From NCBI GenBank assembly GCA_045598845.1, contig JAZRUY010000035.1:1-7968 (forward strand): 7,968 nt of DNA, given 5' to 3'. This document shows positions 1 to 5,875 of this stretch, piece after piece. A model generated the notes under the pieces. That model was not told the DNA's origin, searched no databases, and was given only the letters and a program-made list of their open reading frames with translations. The stretch's first letter is position 1. Every line of letters starts with the position of its first letter. A program made the translations under genes and the position numbers. The DNA is from JAZRUY01 sp045598845. GTDB taxonomy: Bacteria > Verrucomicrobiota > Lentisphaeria > Victivallales > Victivallaceae.

Positions 1-222
1 GATGCGGATGAACTGGCGCGTATCGCCCGGATTCATCATGCCAAGATAAACCTGATACCCTACAATGCAACGGAAAATACTTTTTCACGGCCGGCGCACC
101 GGCGAATCGCCGCTTTTGAAAAGCGCATTTACGATGCCGGAGCGCATGTGACCGTACGCGGAGAACACGGTTCCGGCGAGGCGGCGGCATGCGGGCAGTT
201 GCGCCGTGATTCAGGAAAATAG
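1..222 (+). CDS. rlmN: RlmN/Cfr-family 23S rRNA methyltransferase, C-terminal fragment
   Basis: The reading frame is open from base 1 and stops at TAG 220-222, giving 73 residues of a protein whose start lies outside the window. The piece contains INLIPYN, the conserved NLIPxN segment near the end of RlmN, then a helix, then a strand ending in AAACGQL. The cysteine of ACGQL is the C-terminal methyl-carrying cysteine of the RlmN/Cfr family. RlmN is a cytoplasmic radical-SAM enzyme that methylates C2 of A2503 in 23S rRNA and of A37 in some tRNAs. The radical-SAM CxxxCxxC cluster is not visible because the N-terminal part is missing. The run before the cysteine reads HGSGEAAACGQL, where typical RlmN proteins have a G-x-D-I-x-A-A-C-G-Q-L pattern, so this may be an RlmN paralogue rather than the housekeeping copy. 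Family membership is strong; orthology to rlmN itself is less sure. Confidence 0.85.
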   Translation, partial: DADELARIARIHHAKINLIPYNATENTFSRPAHRRIAAFEKRIYDAGAHVTVRGEHGSGEAAACGQLRRDSGK

Positions 223-289
223 ATTTTTCGGCCGCTGCCGCTCCGGAAAATTCTCTCCGGTATCATTGAAATAAAGCCGCCACAGGGTT

Positions 290-325
290 AACTTATTCAA
301 TAATATGCTTTCTTAAACATATACG
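290..325 (+). promoter_or_regulatory. possible promoter/operator in AT-rich spacer
   Basis: The 164-base gap between the rlmN-family stop and the GTG at 387 becomes AT-rich here, in contrast to its surroundings. A weak sigma70-like pair can be drawn: TTCAAT at 296-301 and TATACG at 320-325, 18 bases apart. An imperfect inverted repeat, ATATG at 303-307 against CATAT at 318-322, lies between and over these boxes and could be an operator. Neither box is close to consensus, so this marks the likeliest location of a promoter for the ATPase gene and is not a firm call. The remainder of the spacer shows only a 5-base inverted repeat, CCGGA 243-247 with TCCGG 256-260, without a following T-run. Confidence 0.25.
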
Positions 326-372
326 ACCATAACATCCAGAACTAAAGACAGAGCGTCAGCACAACCTTTACC

Positions 373-378
373 GAGGAG
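373..378 (+). promoter_or_regulatory. ribosome binding site that fixes a GTG start
   Basis: GAGGAG lies 8 bases before the GTG at 387-389. It is a good Shine-Dalgarno match at normal spacing, and it supports GTG as the start of the ATPase gene. The next base triplet spells an ATG at 391-393, but that is out of frame. Confidence 0.7.
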
Positions 379-386
379 ATACCGCC

Positions 387-1841
387 GTGAATGAACTCAT
401 AATAACTTTCAGTTTTATATCATTCCTGCTGGCTCCGCTATGGCTGATATGCGGAGTGATCGCCACTAAGAACACCATGAAACAACTGAAGGATAACGAC
501 CAGCAGCCATGGCTGAATATGGCGGCGCTGATCGGAGGTCCGGTAACTCTCGGAAGTTTTTATGTGCTGAATAAACTTGCGGAAGCGCGCAAACGAAAAA
601 AAGAAGAGGAATGGAAAAAAATAGACACTACGGTAACACTGTTGCATCAGGACGGTACGCCGATTGACCCGGCTCCGGCGAAACGCTCGGAAATCGACAG
701 CCGCAAATTGTTCTTTCAAATAGTGGAGGACGCCTTTAAAAGCGGAGCTACCCGGATTTACATCACTCCCGATGAAGAGGGAGAATACAGTATCGATTAC
801 CGCATCGCCGGTAAATTGGAACATAAACGCGATATGGACTGTCTTTCCGGCGGCGGTTTGTGCAATGTGTTCAAGCGCCTGTCGGGGATGTCGGTGGATG
901 AACGGCGCTACAATCAGAACGGCACAATTCTGGCCAGACAGTTCGGACAGGATAATGTCTGCCGGGTATCCAGCGGACGCAGTTTCGGCGGCGAAAAAAT
1001 CACAGTCCGGATGCGGGATGAACTGCTGCTGCCGGATATCACGGCACTGGGACTGAATCAGGAGCAGTTGGATCTGCTGGCCAAACGTTTGAATTGTATC
1101 GGAGTGATAGTGTTCTGCGGTCCGGCCGGTTGCGGCAAATCCACGACTATGCGCAGCGTGCTGAGTTCCTCGCTGATGGACGGGATCAGCCGGATTTTTG
1201 TGGAAAATCCGATCGGAATGACGCTGGAAAATGTAACCATGGTAGAGGAAAACCCGATTGAGGGACCGGAACGGCGCCGGCTTTCCGTTGCGGAAATCGC
1301 CGAAAGCGACTATCAGGTGATGGCGATCGAGCCGGTCAGCGATGCGGAGAGTGCGGCGGCGGCGTTCAAAGCCGCAGCGGACGGGAAACTGGTGCTGATC
1401 GGTATCGACGGCTCAACTTTGGAAGATATATTGATAAAATTGGAGGGCTGGGGTATCAGCCTGAATAAAATCGCGGAAAGTCTGTCGCTGGTAGTCAATC
1501 AGCGGCTGGCATTCCGCGCCGACGGACAGGGGCGGATCGCTTTTTTTGACTTGATCGATAGTCAGGTGTTGTATGATTATATGAGCGACGGCCGCGCCAC
1601 CATGCAGTCGGTACGCGAAAAAGCGGGAGACTTATTTACCGATTCCGGACTGCGCGCCTCGGCACAGGATATGGTGGATTCCGGCTGGATAACTCCGCTG
1701 GAAGCGGCCAGAGCGATGGGAGACGATGTAACGGAACTTGAAGCCGCGGAAAAAGCCGCCGCCGAAGCGGCCGCCGTGAAACAGCTTGAACAGGCGGAGA
1801 ACGCCGCAAAATCCAAGAAGAAGCGGAAAGGGAAAAAATAG
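387..1841 (+). CDS. membrane-anchored, divergent PulE/GspE/PilB-type ATPase
   Basis: The 484-residue protein begins with a hydrophobic helix (about 5-27) and a second, weaker one (about 44-62), then a charged linker (KRKKEEEWKK, 69-78). Residues about 105-445 follow the type II secretion/type IV pilus ATPase fold. The N2-type segment ends in DYRIAGKLE (137-145). SGMSVDERR (166-174) matches the family's M-x-x-x-E-R-R region, and GGEKITVRM (201-209) the GEK strand. Walker A is GPAGCGKST (245-253, Lys251), and NQRLAFR (371-377) and GRIAFFDLI (382-390) match the family's QRL and GRxGIFEL regions. Several hallmarks are altered. The Asp box IEDP reads VENP (272-275). The Walker B region GEIRD reads IEPVSD (314-319). 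The His-box histidine is absent (GIDGS, 339-343). The zinc-binding tetracysteine motif is missing. The tail (450-484) is an Ala/Glu helix ending in a Lys-rich cluster. Such ATPases normally sit on the cytoplasmic face and drive pilin or pseudopilin assembly. Here the anchor is built in and no secretion partners are visible, so its role is unknown. Start GTG is set by the GAGGAG at 373. Confidence 0.8.
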   Translation: MNELIITFSFISFLLAPLWLICGVIATKNTMKQLKDNDQQPWLNMAALIGGPVTLGSFYVLNKLAEARKRKKEEEWKKIDTTVTLLHQDGTPIDPAPAKRSEIDSRKLFFQIVEDAFKSGATRIYITPDEEGEYSIDYRIAGKLEHKRDMDCLSGGGLCNVFKRLSGMSVDERRYNQNGTILARQFGQDNVCRVSSGRSFGGEKITVRMRDELLLPDITALGLNQEQLDLLAKRLNCIGVIVFCGPAGCGKSTTMRSVLSSSLMDGISRIFVENPIGMTLENVTMVEENPIEGPERRRLSVAEIAESDYQVMAIEPVSDAESAAAAFKAAADGKLVLIGIDGSTLEDILIKLEGWGISLNKIAESLSLVVNQRLAFRADGQGRIAFFDLIDSQVLYDYMSDGRATMQSVREKAGDLFTDSGLRASAQDMVDSGWITPLEAARAMGDDVTELEAAEKAAAEAAAVKQLEQAENAAKSKKKRKGKK

Positions 1842-1846
1842 AGGTG
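1842..1846 (+). promoter_or_regulatory. ribosome binding site deciding the 1852 start
   Basis: AGGTG sits directly after the ATPase stop codon (TAG 1839-1841) and 5 bases before ATG 1852. It favours this ATG over the in-frame ATG at 1786, and it makes the two genes look translationally close. Confidence 0.55.
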
Positions 1847-1851
1847 CAGAA

Positions 1852-2457
1852 ATGATATCGATAATGTTCTACGTTATTCCCGCGCTGTTCGCACTGCTGG
1901 GCATGCAGAAAAAATTCGCTTTCTCATTGCTCGGGTTGTTTTATGTTACATGGGGAGTATATCTTGGTTTAGCGGTCCGCAGGCTGGTGCGTCCGGTATT
2001 CGGATTCGTTCCTAACGATATGCAGCACAGTACTGAAATGTTCGCCGCCTTGGCCGTGGCGGTGCTGTTCGTGGCCGTTCTCGGCAGTCTGACTCCGCTG
2101 TGCAACAAAAAACTCAATCAGGTTGTGATGCCGGACGGGCTCAACGAAATCGGAGGGTTAGCGCTTGGCGCGCTCGCCGGTATGGTGCTGGTTAATTTTC
2201 TGCTGATGTGCTTTTGCGCTTCGCCTATACGCAAATGGGCGGAAAAAGATACTTATTTTGAAATATGGAAAACTTCCACCGAAAACACCCGGCTGGCGAT
2301 GGACTATGTGAACACCGTCAGTTTTCAAGATGAAGATACCTGCCGCATGTGGGAAATGGATTTCGACGGGATGTTCAAAAATTGCTGGGGCACCAAATAC
2401 GTGCAAATAGACAACAACGGCAATTTGGTGGAAAAAAAGACGGAAGACGGCAATTGA
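1852..2457 (+). CDS. four-helix integral membrane protein, CvpA-like
   Basis: The protein has 201 residues counted from ATG 1852, which follows an AGGTG (1842-1846) by 5 bases. An earlier in-frame ATG at 1786 lies inside the preceding ATPase gene and would add 22 Arg-rich residues, so it is unlikely to be used. Four hydrophobic segments are visible, at about 3-17, 23-41, 63-83 and 103-126. After them comes a polar C-terminal region of about 75 residues with several aromatic and acidic residues. The fourth helix is preceded by GLNEIGGLALGALAG, which resembles the Gly-rich helix of CvpA-type (colicin V production) membrane proteins. That similarity is from pattern only, and the protein may belong to an unnamed family. 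The 10-base gap to the ATPase stop suggests co-transcription and perhaps a shared function at the inner membrane. I cannot assign a biochemical role. Confidence 0.75.
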   Translation: MISIMFYVIPALFALLGMQKKFAFSLLGLFYVTWGVYLGLAVRRLVRPVFGFVPNDMQHSTEMFAALAVAVLFVAVLGSLTPLCNKKLNQVVMPDGLNEIGGLALGALAGMVLVNFLLMCFCASPIRKWAEKDTYFEIWKTSTENTRLAMDYVNTVSFQDEDTCRMWEMDFDGMFKNCWGTKYVQIDNNGNLVEKKTEDGN

Positions 2458-2496
2458 TGCCGGCAGAATATTTCACCGCCGGGTTAATTCCGTTTC

Positions 2497-4041
2497 ATGA
2501 TATTCGAAATAGATAATTTCACCGTTGACGCGCTGAACGCGCCGGCGGACATTGATCTTCGAATCGGTGAAAAGGCGGCGGAATCCAAGCTCATTCATCC
2601 CGCCAGACTGAGCGGGTGGGAAATCCTTTCCCGCAGCGTGGATTCGCGGCGGGGAACCCCGAAAATAATCTATCATCTGCGCCTCGGGTTAGACGGAGAA
2701 TCTCCGGTATCTGCAGATACCGGGCTGCCTTTGCCGGAACACACAACCATAAAACATCCGCTGGTCATCGGCACCGGCCCGGCCGGGATATTCGGGGCTT
2801 TGGCATTGGCGGCTGCCGGAGCGGAACCGGTGATTATCGACCGGGGGGCGCCGGTGGAGAACCGTTACCGGAATTATCTTGAATTTCTGCGGACCCGGAC
2901 TTTGAACGAGGAAGACAATCTGCTGCTGGGCGAAGGCGGCGCCGGCGCATTTTCAGACGGGAAACTCTACACCGGCACCCGCAAGGGCTTCTCCGGGTTC
3001 ATCCTGCGCACGCTTGTCGAGTGCGGCGCACCGCCGGAGATTTTGTATTTGAAACGGCCGCACATCGGTTCCGACCGGTTGCGGGCAATATGTCCGGCAC
3101 TGCGTAAACGCATTGAAGCTTCGGGGGGAATATTCCGTTTCGGAACAGCGGTAAAAGATCTGCGCATCTCCGACGGCAAGTGTACCGGAGTAATTCTGGA
3201 ATCCGGAGAATACCTCGAGGCGCCGGCGGTGCTGGCAGCTCCCGGACTCGGCGGGCGGGAACTGATCCGGCATCTATACCGCTCCGGAACCGTCCCGATG
3301 CAACTGAAACCGTTTCAAATCGGCTGCCGCATCGAGCACCCGCAAACATTTATCGACCGGTTCAGTTATCACATCCTGCCCCGTCCGGTAGCGCTGGGGG
3401 CGGCGGAATACCATCTGGCATTTTCAGCCGGTTCTTCAGGATGCGGAGTCAGCAGTTTCTGCATGTGTCCTGGCGGAGAAATCGTCAATGCCACCGCCTG
3501 GCGCGGCCACTCCTGCACCAACGGGATGAGCGATTTCGCCCGGAACGGAGAATTCGGCAACAGTTGCCTGATCACCACAGTTCAGCCGCAGAATGCCGGC
3601 TCGGCGGACGAAGCGTTTGCCATGCTGGAGAATTTGGAACGCCGCATCTTTACCGCCGGTGGCGGAGATTATACCTTGCCGGCGCAATCCGCGGCCGCTT
3701 TTCTGAACCGCCAAAACGGATACAACGGCAACGGCAGTTGCCGTCTCGGAACCGTGCCTTCCAGGCTGGATACGCTGATTCCGGATTTTCTGTTCCGGCG
3801 GCTCGGCGCGTCTTTGCAGGAATTCGACCGCCGTCACAACGGTTTTATCCGCAATGGACAACTGATCGGTGCGGAAAGCGCGGTTTCCTCGCCGTTGCGC
3901 GCAATACGCGATCGCGCCACCGGAGAATCTCCGGTACGCGGATTGTGGCCGGCCGGAGAAGGATTCGGAATGGCGGGAGGAATCATGTCAGCCGCGGCAG
4001 ACGGACTCAACTGTGCCATGGCCATGTTGCGCAAAGGCTGA
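2497..4041 (+). CDS. FAD-dependent dehydrogenase, COG2509 type
   Basis: The protein has 514 residues. After about 85 residues of N-terminal domain comes the dinucleotide-binding strand-turn LVIGTGPAG (89-97, GxGxxG at 92-97), with VIIDRG (112-117) as the end of the second strand. LGEGGAGAFSDGKL (144-157) is a hallmark loop of this family. KPFQIGCRIEHP (271-282), FCMCPGG (321-327) and TNGMS (341-345) are further family motifs. The C-terminal FAD-contact segment is WPAGEGFGMAGGIMSAAADG (484-503). The protein is probably a cytoplasmic flavoprotein oxidoreductase; members of this group are widespread and their substrate is not established. There are 39 bases between this gene and the membrane-protein gene, so it may belong to the same transcript, but no strong Shine-Dalgarno precedes ATG 2497. 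That ATG fits the expected family N-terminus. The gene contains a perfect 20-base palindrome (2704-2723) and a repeated 16-mer, described separately. Confidence 0.9.
   Translation: MIFEIDNFTVDALNAPADIDLRIGEKAAESKLIHPARLSGWEILSRSVDSRRGTPKIIYHLRLGLDGESPVSADTGLPLPEHTTIKHPLVIGTGPAGIFGALALAAAGAEPVIIDRGAPVENRYRNYLEFLRTRTLNEEDNLLLGEGGAGAFSDGKLYTGTRKGFSGFILRTLVECGAPPEILYLKRPHIGSDRLRAICPALRKRIEASGGIFRFGTAVKDLRISDGKCTGVILESGEYLEAPAVLAAPGLGGRELIRHLYRSGTVPMQLKPFQIGCRIEHPQTFIDRFSYHILPRPVALGAAEYHLAFSAGSSGCGVSSFCMCPGGEIVNATAWRGHSCTNGMSDFARNGEFGNSCLITTVQPQNAGSADEAFAMLENLERRIFTAGGGDYTLPAQSAAAFLNRQNGYNGNGSCRLGTVPSRLDTLIPDFLFRRLGASLQEFDRRHNGFIRNGQLIGAESAVSSPLRAIRDRATGESPVRGLWPAGEGFGMAGGIMSAAADGLNCAMAMLRKG
2694..2709 (+). 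repeat. 16-base intragenic direct repeat, copy 1
   Basis: CGGAGAATCTCCGGTA occurs here and again at 3921-3936, in the same reading frame of the same gene. Both copies encode Gly-Glu-Ser-Pro-Val (residues 67-71 and 476-480). This copy runs into the 20-base palindrome at 2704. Confidence 0.75.
2704..2723. repeat. perfect 20-base palindrome inside the dehydrogenase gene
   Basis: CCGGTATCTGCAGATACCGG equals its own reverse complement over all 20 bases with no spacer. The symmetry ends at the flanking T2703/G2724. It lies in the linker region between the N-terminal domain and the FAD-binding domain of the flavoprotein. It could be a protein-binding site, a cruciform, or a chance product of codon choice. 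Confidence 0.7.
3683..3699. repeat. 17-base repeat shared by the dehydrogenase and icd regions, copy 1
   Basis: CGCAATCCGCGGCCGCT occurs here and at 5068-5084 in the same + strand orientation. It overlaps two different genes that are read on opposite strands, so the two copies encode unrelated peptides. The core CCGCGG and GCGGCCGC are self-complementary. Its meaning is unclear. Confidence 0.5.
3921..3936 (+). repeat. 16-base intragenic direct repeat, copy 2
   Basis: This is an exact second copy of CGGAGAATCTCCGGTA. It is embedded in a near-perfect inverted repeat: ACCGGAGA (3919-3926), one central base, then TCTCCGGT (3928-3935). It encodes the GESPV just before the C-terminal FAD-contact segment of the flavoprotein. 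Confidence 0.7.
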
Positions 4042-4042
4042 C

Positions 4043-4071
4043 AACGGAAAAACAACGGAGTTTTTTCCGTT
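4043..4071. terminator. possible hairpin terminator between convergent genes
   Basis: Two bases after the dehydrogenase stop, AACGGAAAAAC (4043-4053) pairs with GTTTTTTCCGTT (4060-4071). The result is an 11-pair stem with one bulged T and a 6-base loop. The genes on either side converge, so a terminator is expected here. The stem is AT-rich and no clean T-run follows on either strand, so it is not a textbook intrinsic terminator. An alternative pairing uses AACGGA 4054-4059 with TCCGTT 4066-4071. Confidence 0.4.
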
Positions 4072-4120
4072 AATTATTCTGCTCAAAAAACAACAAATAA
4101 CGCTTGAACAACGGAGTTTT
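4051..4120. repeat. pair of 14-base direct repeats in the convergent spacer
   Basis: AACAACGGAGTTTT occurs at 4051-4064 and again at 4107-4120, 56 bases apart start to start. The intervening bases are AT-rich and non-coding. Copy 1 forms the loop and part of the 3' arm of the hairpin at 4043-4071. Copy 2 ends three bases before the last codon of the convergent acetyltransferase gene. Confidence 0.7.
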
Positions 4121-4122
4121 CG

Positions 4123-4605
4123 TCATTTATCCGGCAGTTTCCAAAAAGTGTGACCGGAAGGAGAATCAAATCCGAGACCGGCGTAAAATTTCTCACTGCC
4201 GGGGACACCGACCAGCGCTATCCAACCGGTGCCGCCGGACCGCAAAGTGCGGATAATTTCGCGGATCATAGCCGCGCCGATACCGCGCCGGCGCCAGCCC
4301 GGATGTACCACCGCATCCTGAATATACGCATCAGACACTCCGTCACCCACCGCCCGGACAAAACCGATGATTTCACCGGCGGCATTGCGGGCAACAACAG
4401 CGGCGACGGAACCGGAAATCATTGCCTGCAGTACCGCGCGGTCGGATTCATCCGCGAACCCGGCCGCAACAAGCAAGGCAGTGATCTGATCCAAATCGGC
4501 ATCCGGAACCGGCGGGAAAAGACATTCGCACCGCCATTCCTCCGGATTTGGCGGAAAATCGGAGAAACGGCTTTTGTTAAACAAAAACTTCAGCAGACCG
4601 GACAT
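4123..4605 (-). CDS. GNAT-family N-acetyltransferase
   Basis: The protein has 160 residues from ATG 4605, which follows the icd stop (TAA, 4612-4610) by 4 bases. A longer frame would begin at a TTG at 4638 inside icd and is less likely. The N-terminal part (1-30) has a short basic/hydrophobic lead with no clear signal. The acetyl-CoA core is seen as IIGFVRAV (79-86), then YIQDAVVHPGWRRRGIGAAM (94-113). That stretch contains the RxxGxG/A pyrophosphate loop at 105-110. KFYAGLGF (139-146) is the usual motif B end of small GNATs (YxxxGF). These enzymes transfer the acetyl group of acetyl-CoA to an amine; the substrate here cannot be told from sequence. Close packing behind icd indicates translation from the same mRNA. 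No Shine-Dalgarno is evident, so coupling to icd termination is plausible. Confidence 0.85.
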   Translation of the reverse strand: MSGLLKFLFNKSRFSDFPPNPEEWRCECLFPPVPDADLDQITALLVAAGFADESDRAVLQAMISGSVAAVVARNAAGEIIGFVRAVGDGVSDAYIQDAVVHPGWRRRGIGAAMIREIIRTLRSGGTGWIALVGVPGSEKFYAGLGFDSPSGHTFWKLPDK

Positions 4606-4609
4606 CGCT

Positions 4610-5860
4610 TTACATACGCCGGACAACGGCTTCGGCAAAACCGGAACAACTCACCTCTGACGCTTTGTCCATCAGTCTGGCGAAGTCATAGGTGACCACT
4701 TTATCGGCGATAGCCCGTTCGATACCGCAGGCCACCAGATCCGCGGCCTCGGTCCAACCGATATACCGCAGCATCATCTCGCCGGATAGCGCCAGAGAAC
4801 AGGGATTGACCTTGTCCATGCCTGCATATTTTGGAGCCGTTCCGTGGGTGGCTTCAAAAATAGCATGCCCGGTGGAAAAATTGATATTAGCGCCGGGAGC
4901 AATGCCGATACCTCCGACACAGGCCGCCAGGGCATCTGAAACATAATCCCCGTTCAGATTCATAGTCGCGATCACATCGTATTCATCCGGGCGGGTAAGA
5001 ATCTGCTGGAGAAAGGCATCGCAAATACAGTCCTTAACCAAAATCATGCCTTCCGGCGCCTTCCCGCCGCAATCCGCGGCCGCTACCGCGCGCCCCTGAT
5101 ATTCACGGCGCACTAATTCATATCCCCAGTTCTTGAATCCGCCTTCCGTAAATTTCATGATGTTACCCTTGTGCACCAAAGTCACGCTGCGACGGTGATT
5201 AGCGATAGCGTAGTCGAGCGCGGCGCGGATCAGCCGCTCACTGCCATCCCGCGAAACCGGTTTGATACCGATGCTGGAACTTTCCGGGAAACGGATCTTC
5301 TCAACTCCCATCTGCGAACGCAGAAAATCAATCACCCTCCGGACCTCCGGAGTGCCGGCATTCCACTCGATACCGGCATAAATATCCTCGGTGTTTTCCC
5401 GAAACACCACCATGTCGGTTTTCTCCGGATGCTTAACCGGCGACGGCACTCCGGAGAAATAACGCACCGGACGCAGACAAACATACAGATCCAGTTTCTG
5501 ACGCAAGGTCACATTGAGCGAACGGATACCGCCGCCGACCGGGGTTGTCAACGGTCCTTTTACCGCAATTAAATATTCTTTGACGGCGGTAAGTGTTTCC
5601 TCCGGCAACCATAGTTCTTCACCGTAAATCCGGTTGGCCTTTTCGCCGGCGAAAAGTTCCATCCAGGCGATTTCCCGCTTCCCGCCGTATGCTTTCGCCA
5701 CCGCCGCATTCCATATTTTCATCGCCGCGGCTGTGATATCCGGACCGATGCCGTCACCTTCTATGAATCCGATAACCGGACAATCCGGAACCTGCAAATT
5801 GCCGGATGCGCCGGCGGTTATTCTGGTTCCGTTGGCAGGAATTTTTATTTTACTGTTCAT
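4610..5860 (-). CDS. icd: NADP-dependent isocitrate dehydrogenase
   Basis: The protein has 416 residues, the same length as the Escherichia coli enzyme, and aligns with it throughout. It oxidatively decarboxylates isocitrate to 2-oxoglutarate with NADP, as a cytoplasmic homodimer in the TCA cycle. The substrate loop GGGIRSLNVTLRQ includes Ser114, Asn116 and Arg120. Arg130 (CLRPVRY), Arg154 and Tyr161 (FRENTEDIYAG), Lys231 (HKGNIMKFTEG) and the metal-binding aspartates of NGDYVSDA (Asp305, Asp309) are present. NADP specificity is shown by HGTAPKYAG (Lys344, Tyr345) and by Tyr391/Arg395 (TYDFARLM). Ser114 corresponds to the serine phosphorylated by AceK in enteric bacteria. No kinase is visible here, so this regulation cannot be claimed. 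The start is ATG 5860 with AGGAG 7 bases upstream. The gene sits 15 bases after the NAGS-like GNAT and 4 bases before the second GNAT. Confidence 0.97.
   Translation of the reverse strand: MNSKIKIPANGTRITAGASGNLQVPDCPVIGFIEGDGIGPDITAAAMKIWNAAVAKAYGGKREIAWMELFAGEKANRIYGEELWLPEETLTAVKEYLIAVKGPLTTPVGGGIRSLNVTLRQKLDLYVCLRPVRYFSGVPSPVKHPEKTDMVVFRENTEDIYAGIEWNAGTPEVRRVIDFLRSQMGVEKIRFPESSSIGIKPVSRDGSERLIRAALDYAIANHRRSVTLVHKGNIMKFTEGGFKNWGYELVRREYQGRAVAAADCGGKAPEGMILVKDCICDAFLQQILTRPDEYDVIATMNLNGDYVSDALAACVGGIGIAPGANINFSTGHAIFEATHGTAPKYAGMDKVNPCSLALSGEMMLRYIGWTEAADLVACGIERAIADKVVTYDFARLMDKASEVSCSGFAEAVVRRM
5068..5084. repeat. 17-base repeat, copy 2 within icd
   Basis: This is an exact second copy of the 17-mer found at 3683-3699. 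Here it is read on the - strand as part of the Ala-rich AVAAADCGG region of isocitrate dehydrogenase. Confidence 0.5.
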
Positions 5861-5867
5861 TTCTCCG

Positions 5868-5872
5868 CTCCT
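5868..5872 (-). promoter_or_regulatory. ribosome binding site of icd
   Basis: On the - strand AGGAG lies 7 bases before the ATG at 5860. It sits in the 15-base gap after the stop of the upstream acetyltransferase gene and is the clearest Shine-Dalgarno of the - strand cluster. Confidence 0.7.
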
Positions 5873-5875
5873 GAA

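Noticed and set aside
243..260. Intrinsic terminator after the rlmN-family gene
   Set aside because: The inverted repeat CCGGA/TCCGG is only 5 base pairs and no T-run follows.
1786..1851. Longer N-terminus for the four-helix membrane protein starting at ATG 1786
   Set aside because: It would lie inside the ATPase gene and add an Arg-rich 22-residue stretch. ATG 1852 has its own ribosome site and gives a normal membrane-protein start.
3180..4073. Long + strand open frame of 297 codons overlapping the dehydrogenase gene in another frame
   Set aside because: The translation is Arg/Pro/Ser-rich with no family motifs. The dehydrogenase frame over the same bases has clear conserved motifs to its end. 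It is a shadow of a GC-rich gene.
4606..4638. Upstream TTG start (4638) for the GNAT gene after icd
   Set aside because: It would overlap the icd coding end by 29 bases without a Shine-Dalgarno. ATG 4605 lies 4 bases after the icd stop.
4150..4695. + strand open frame of 181 codons opposite the GNAT and icd genes
   Set aside because: The opposite strand encodes clear GNAT and Icd motifs in the same bases. The + translation has none.
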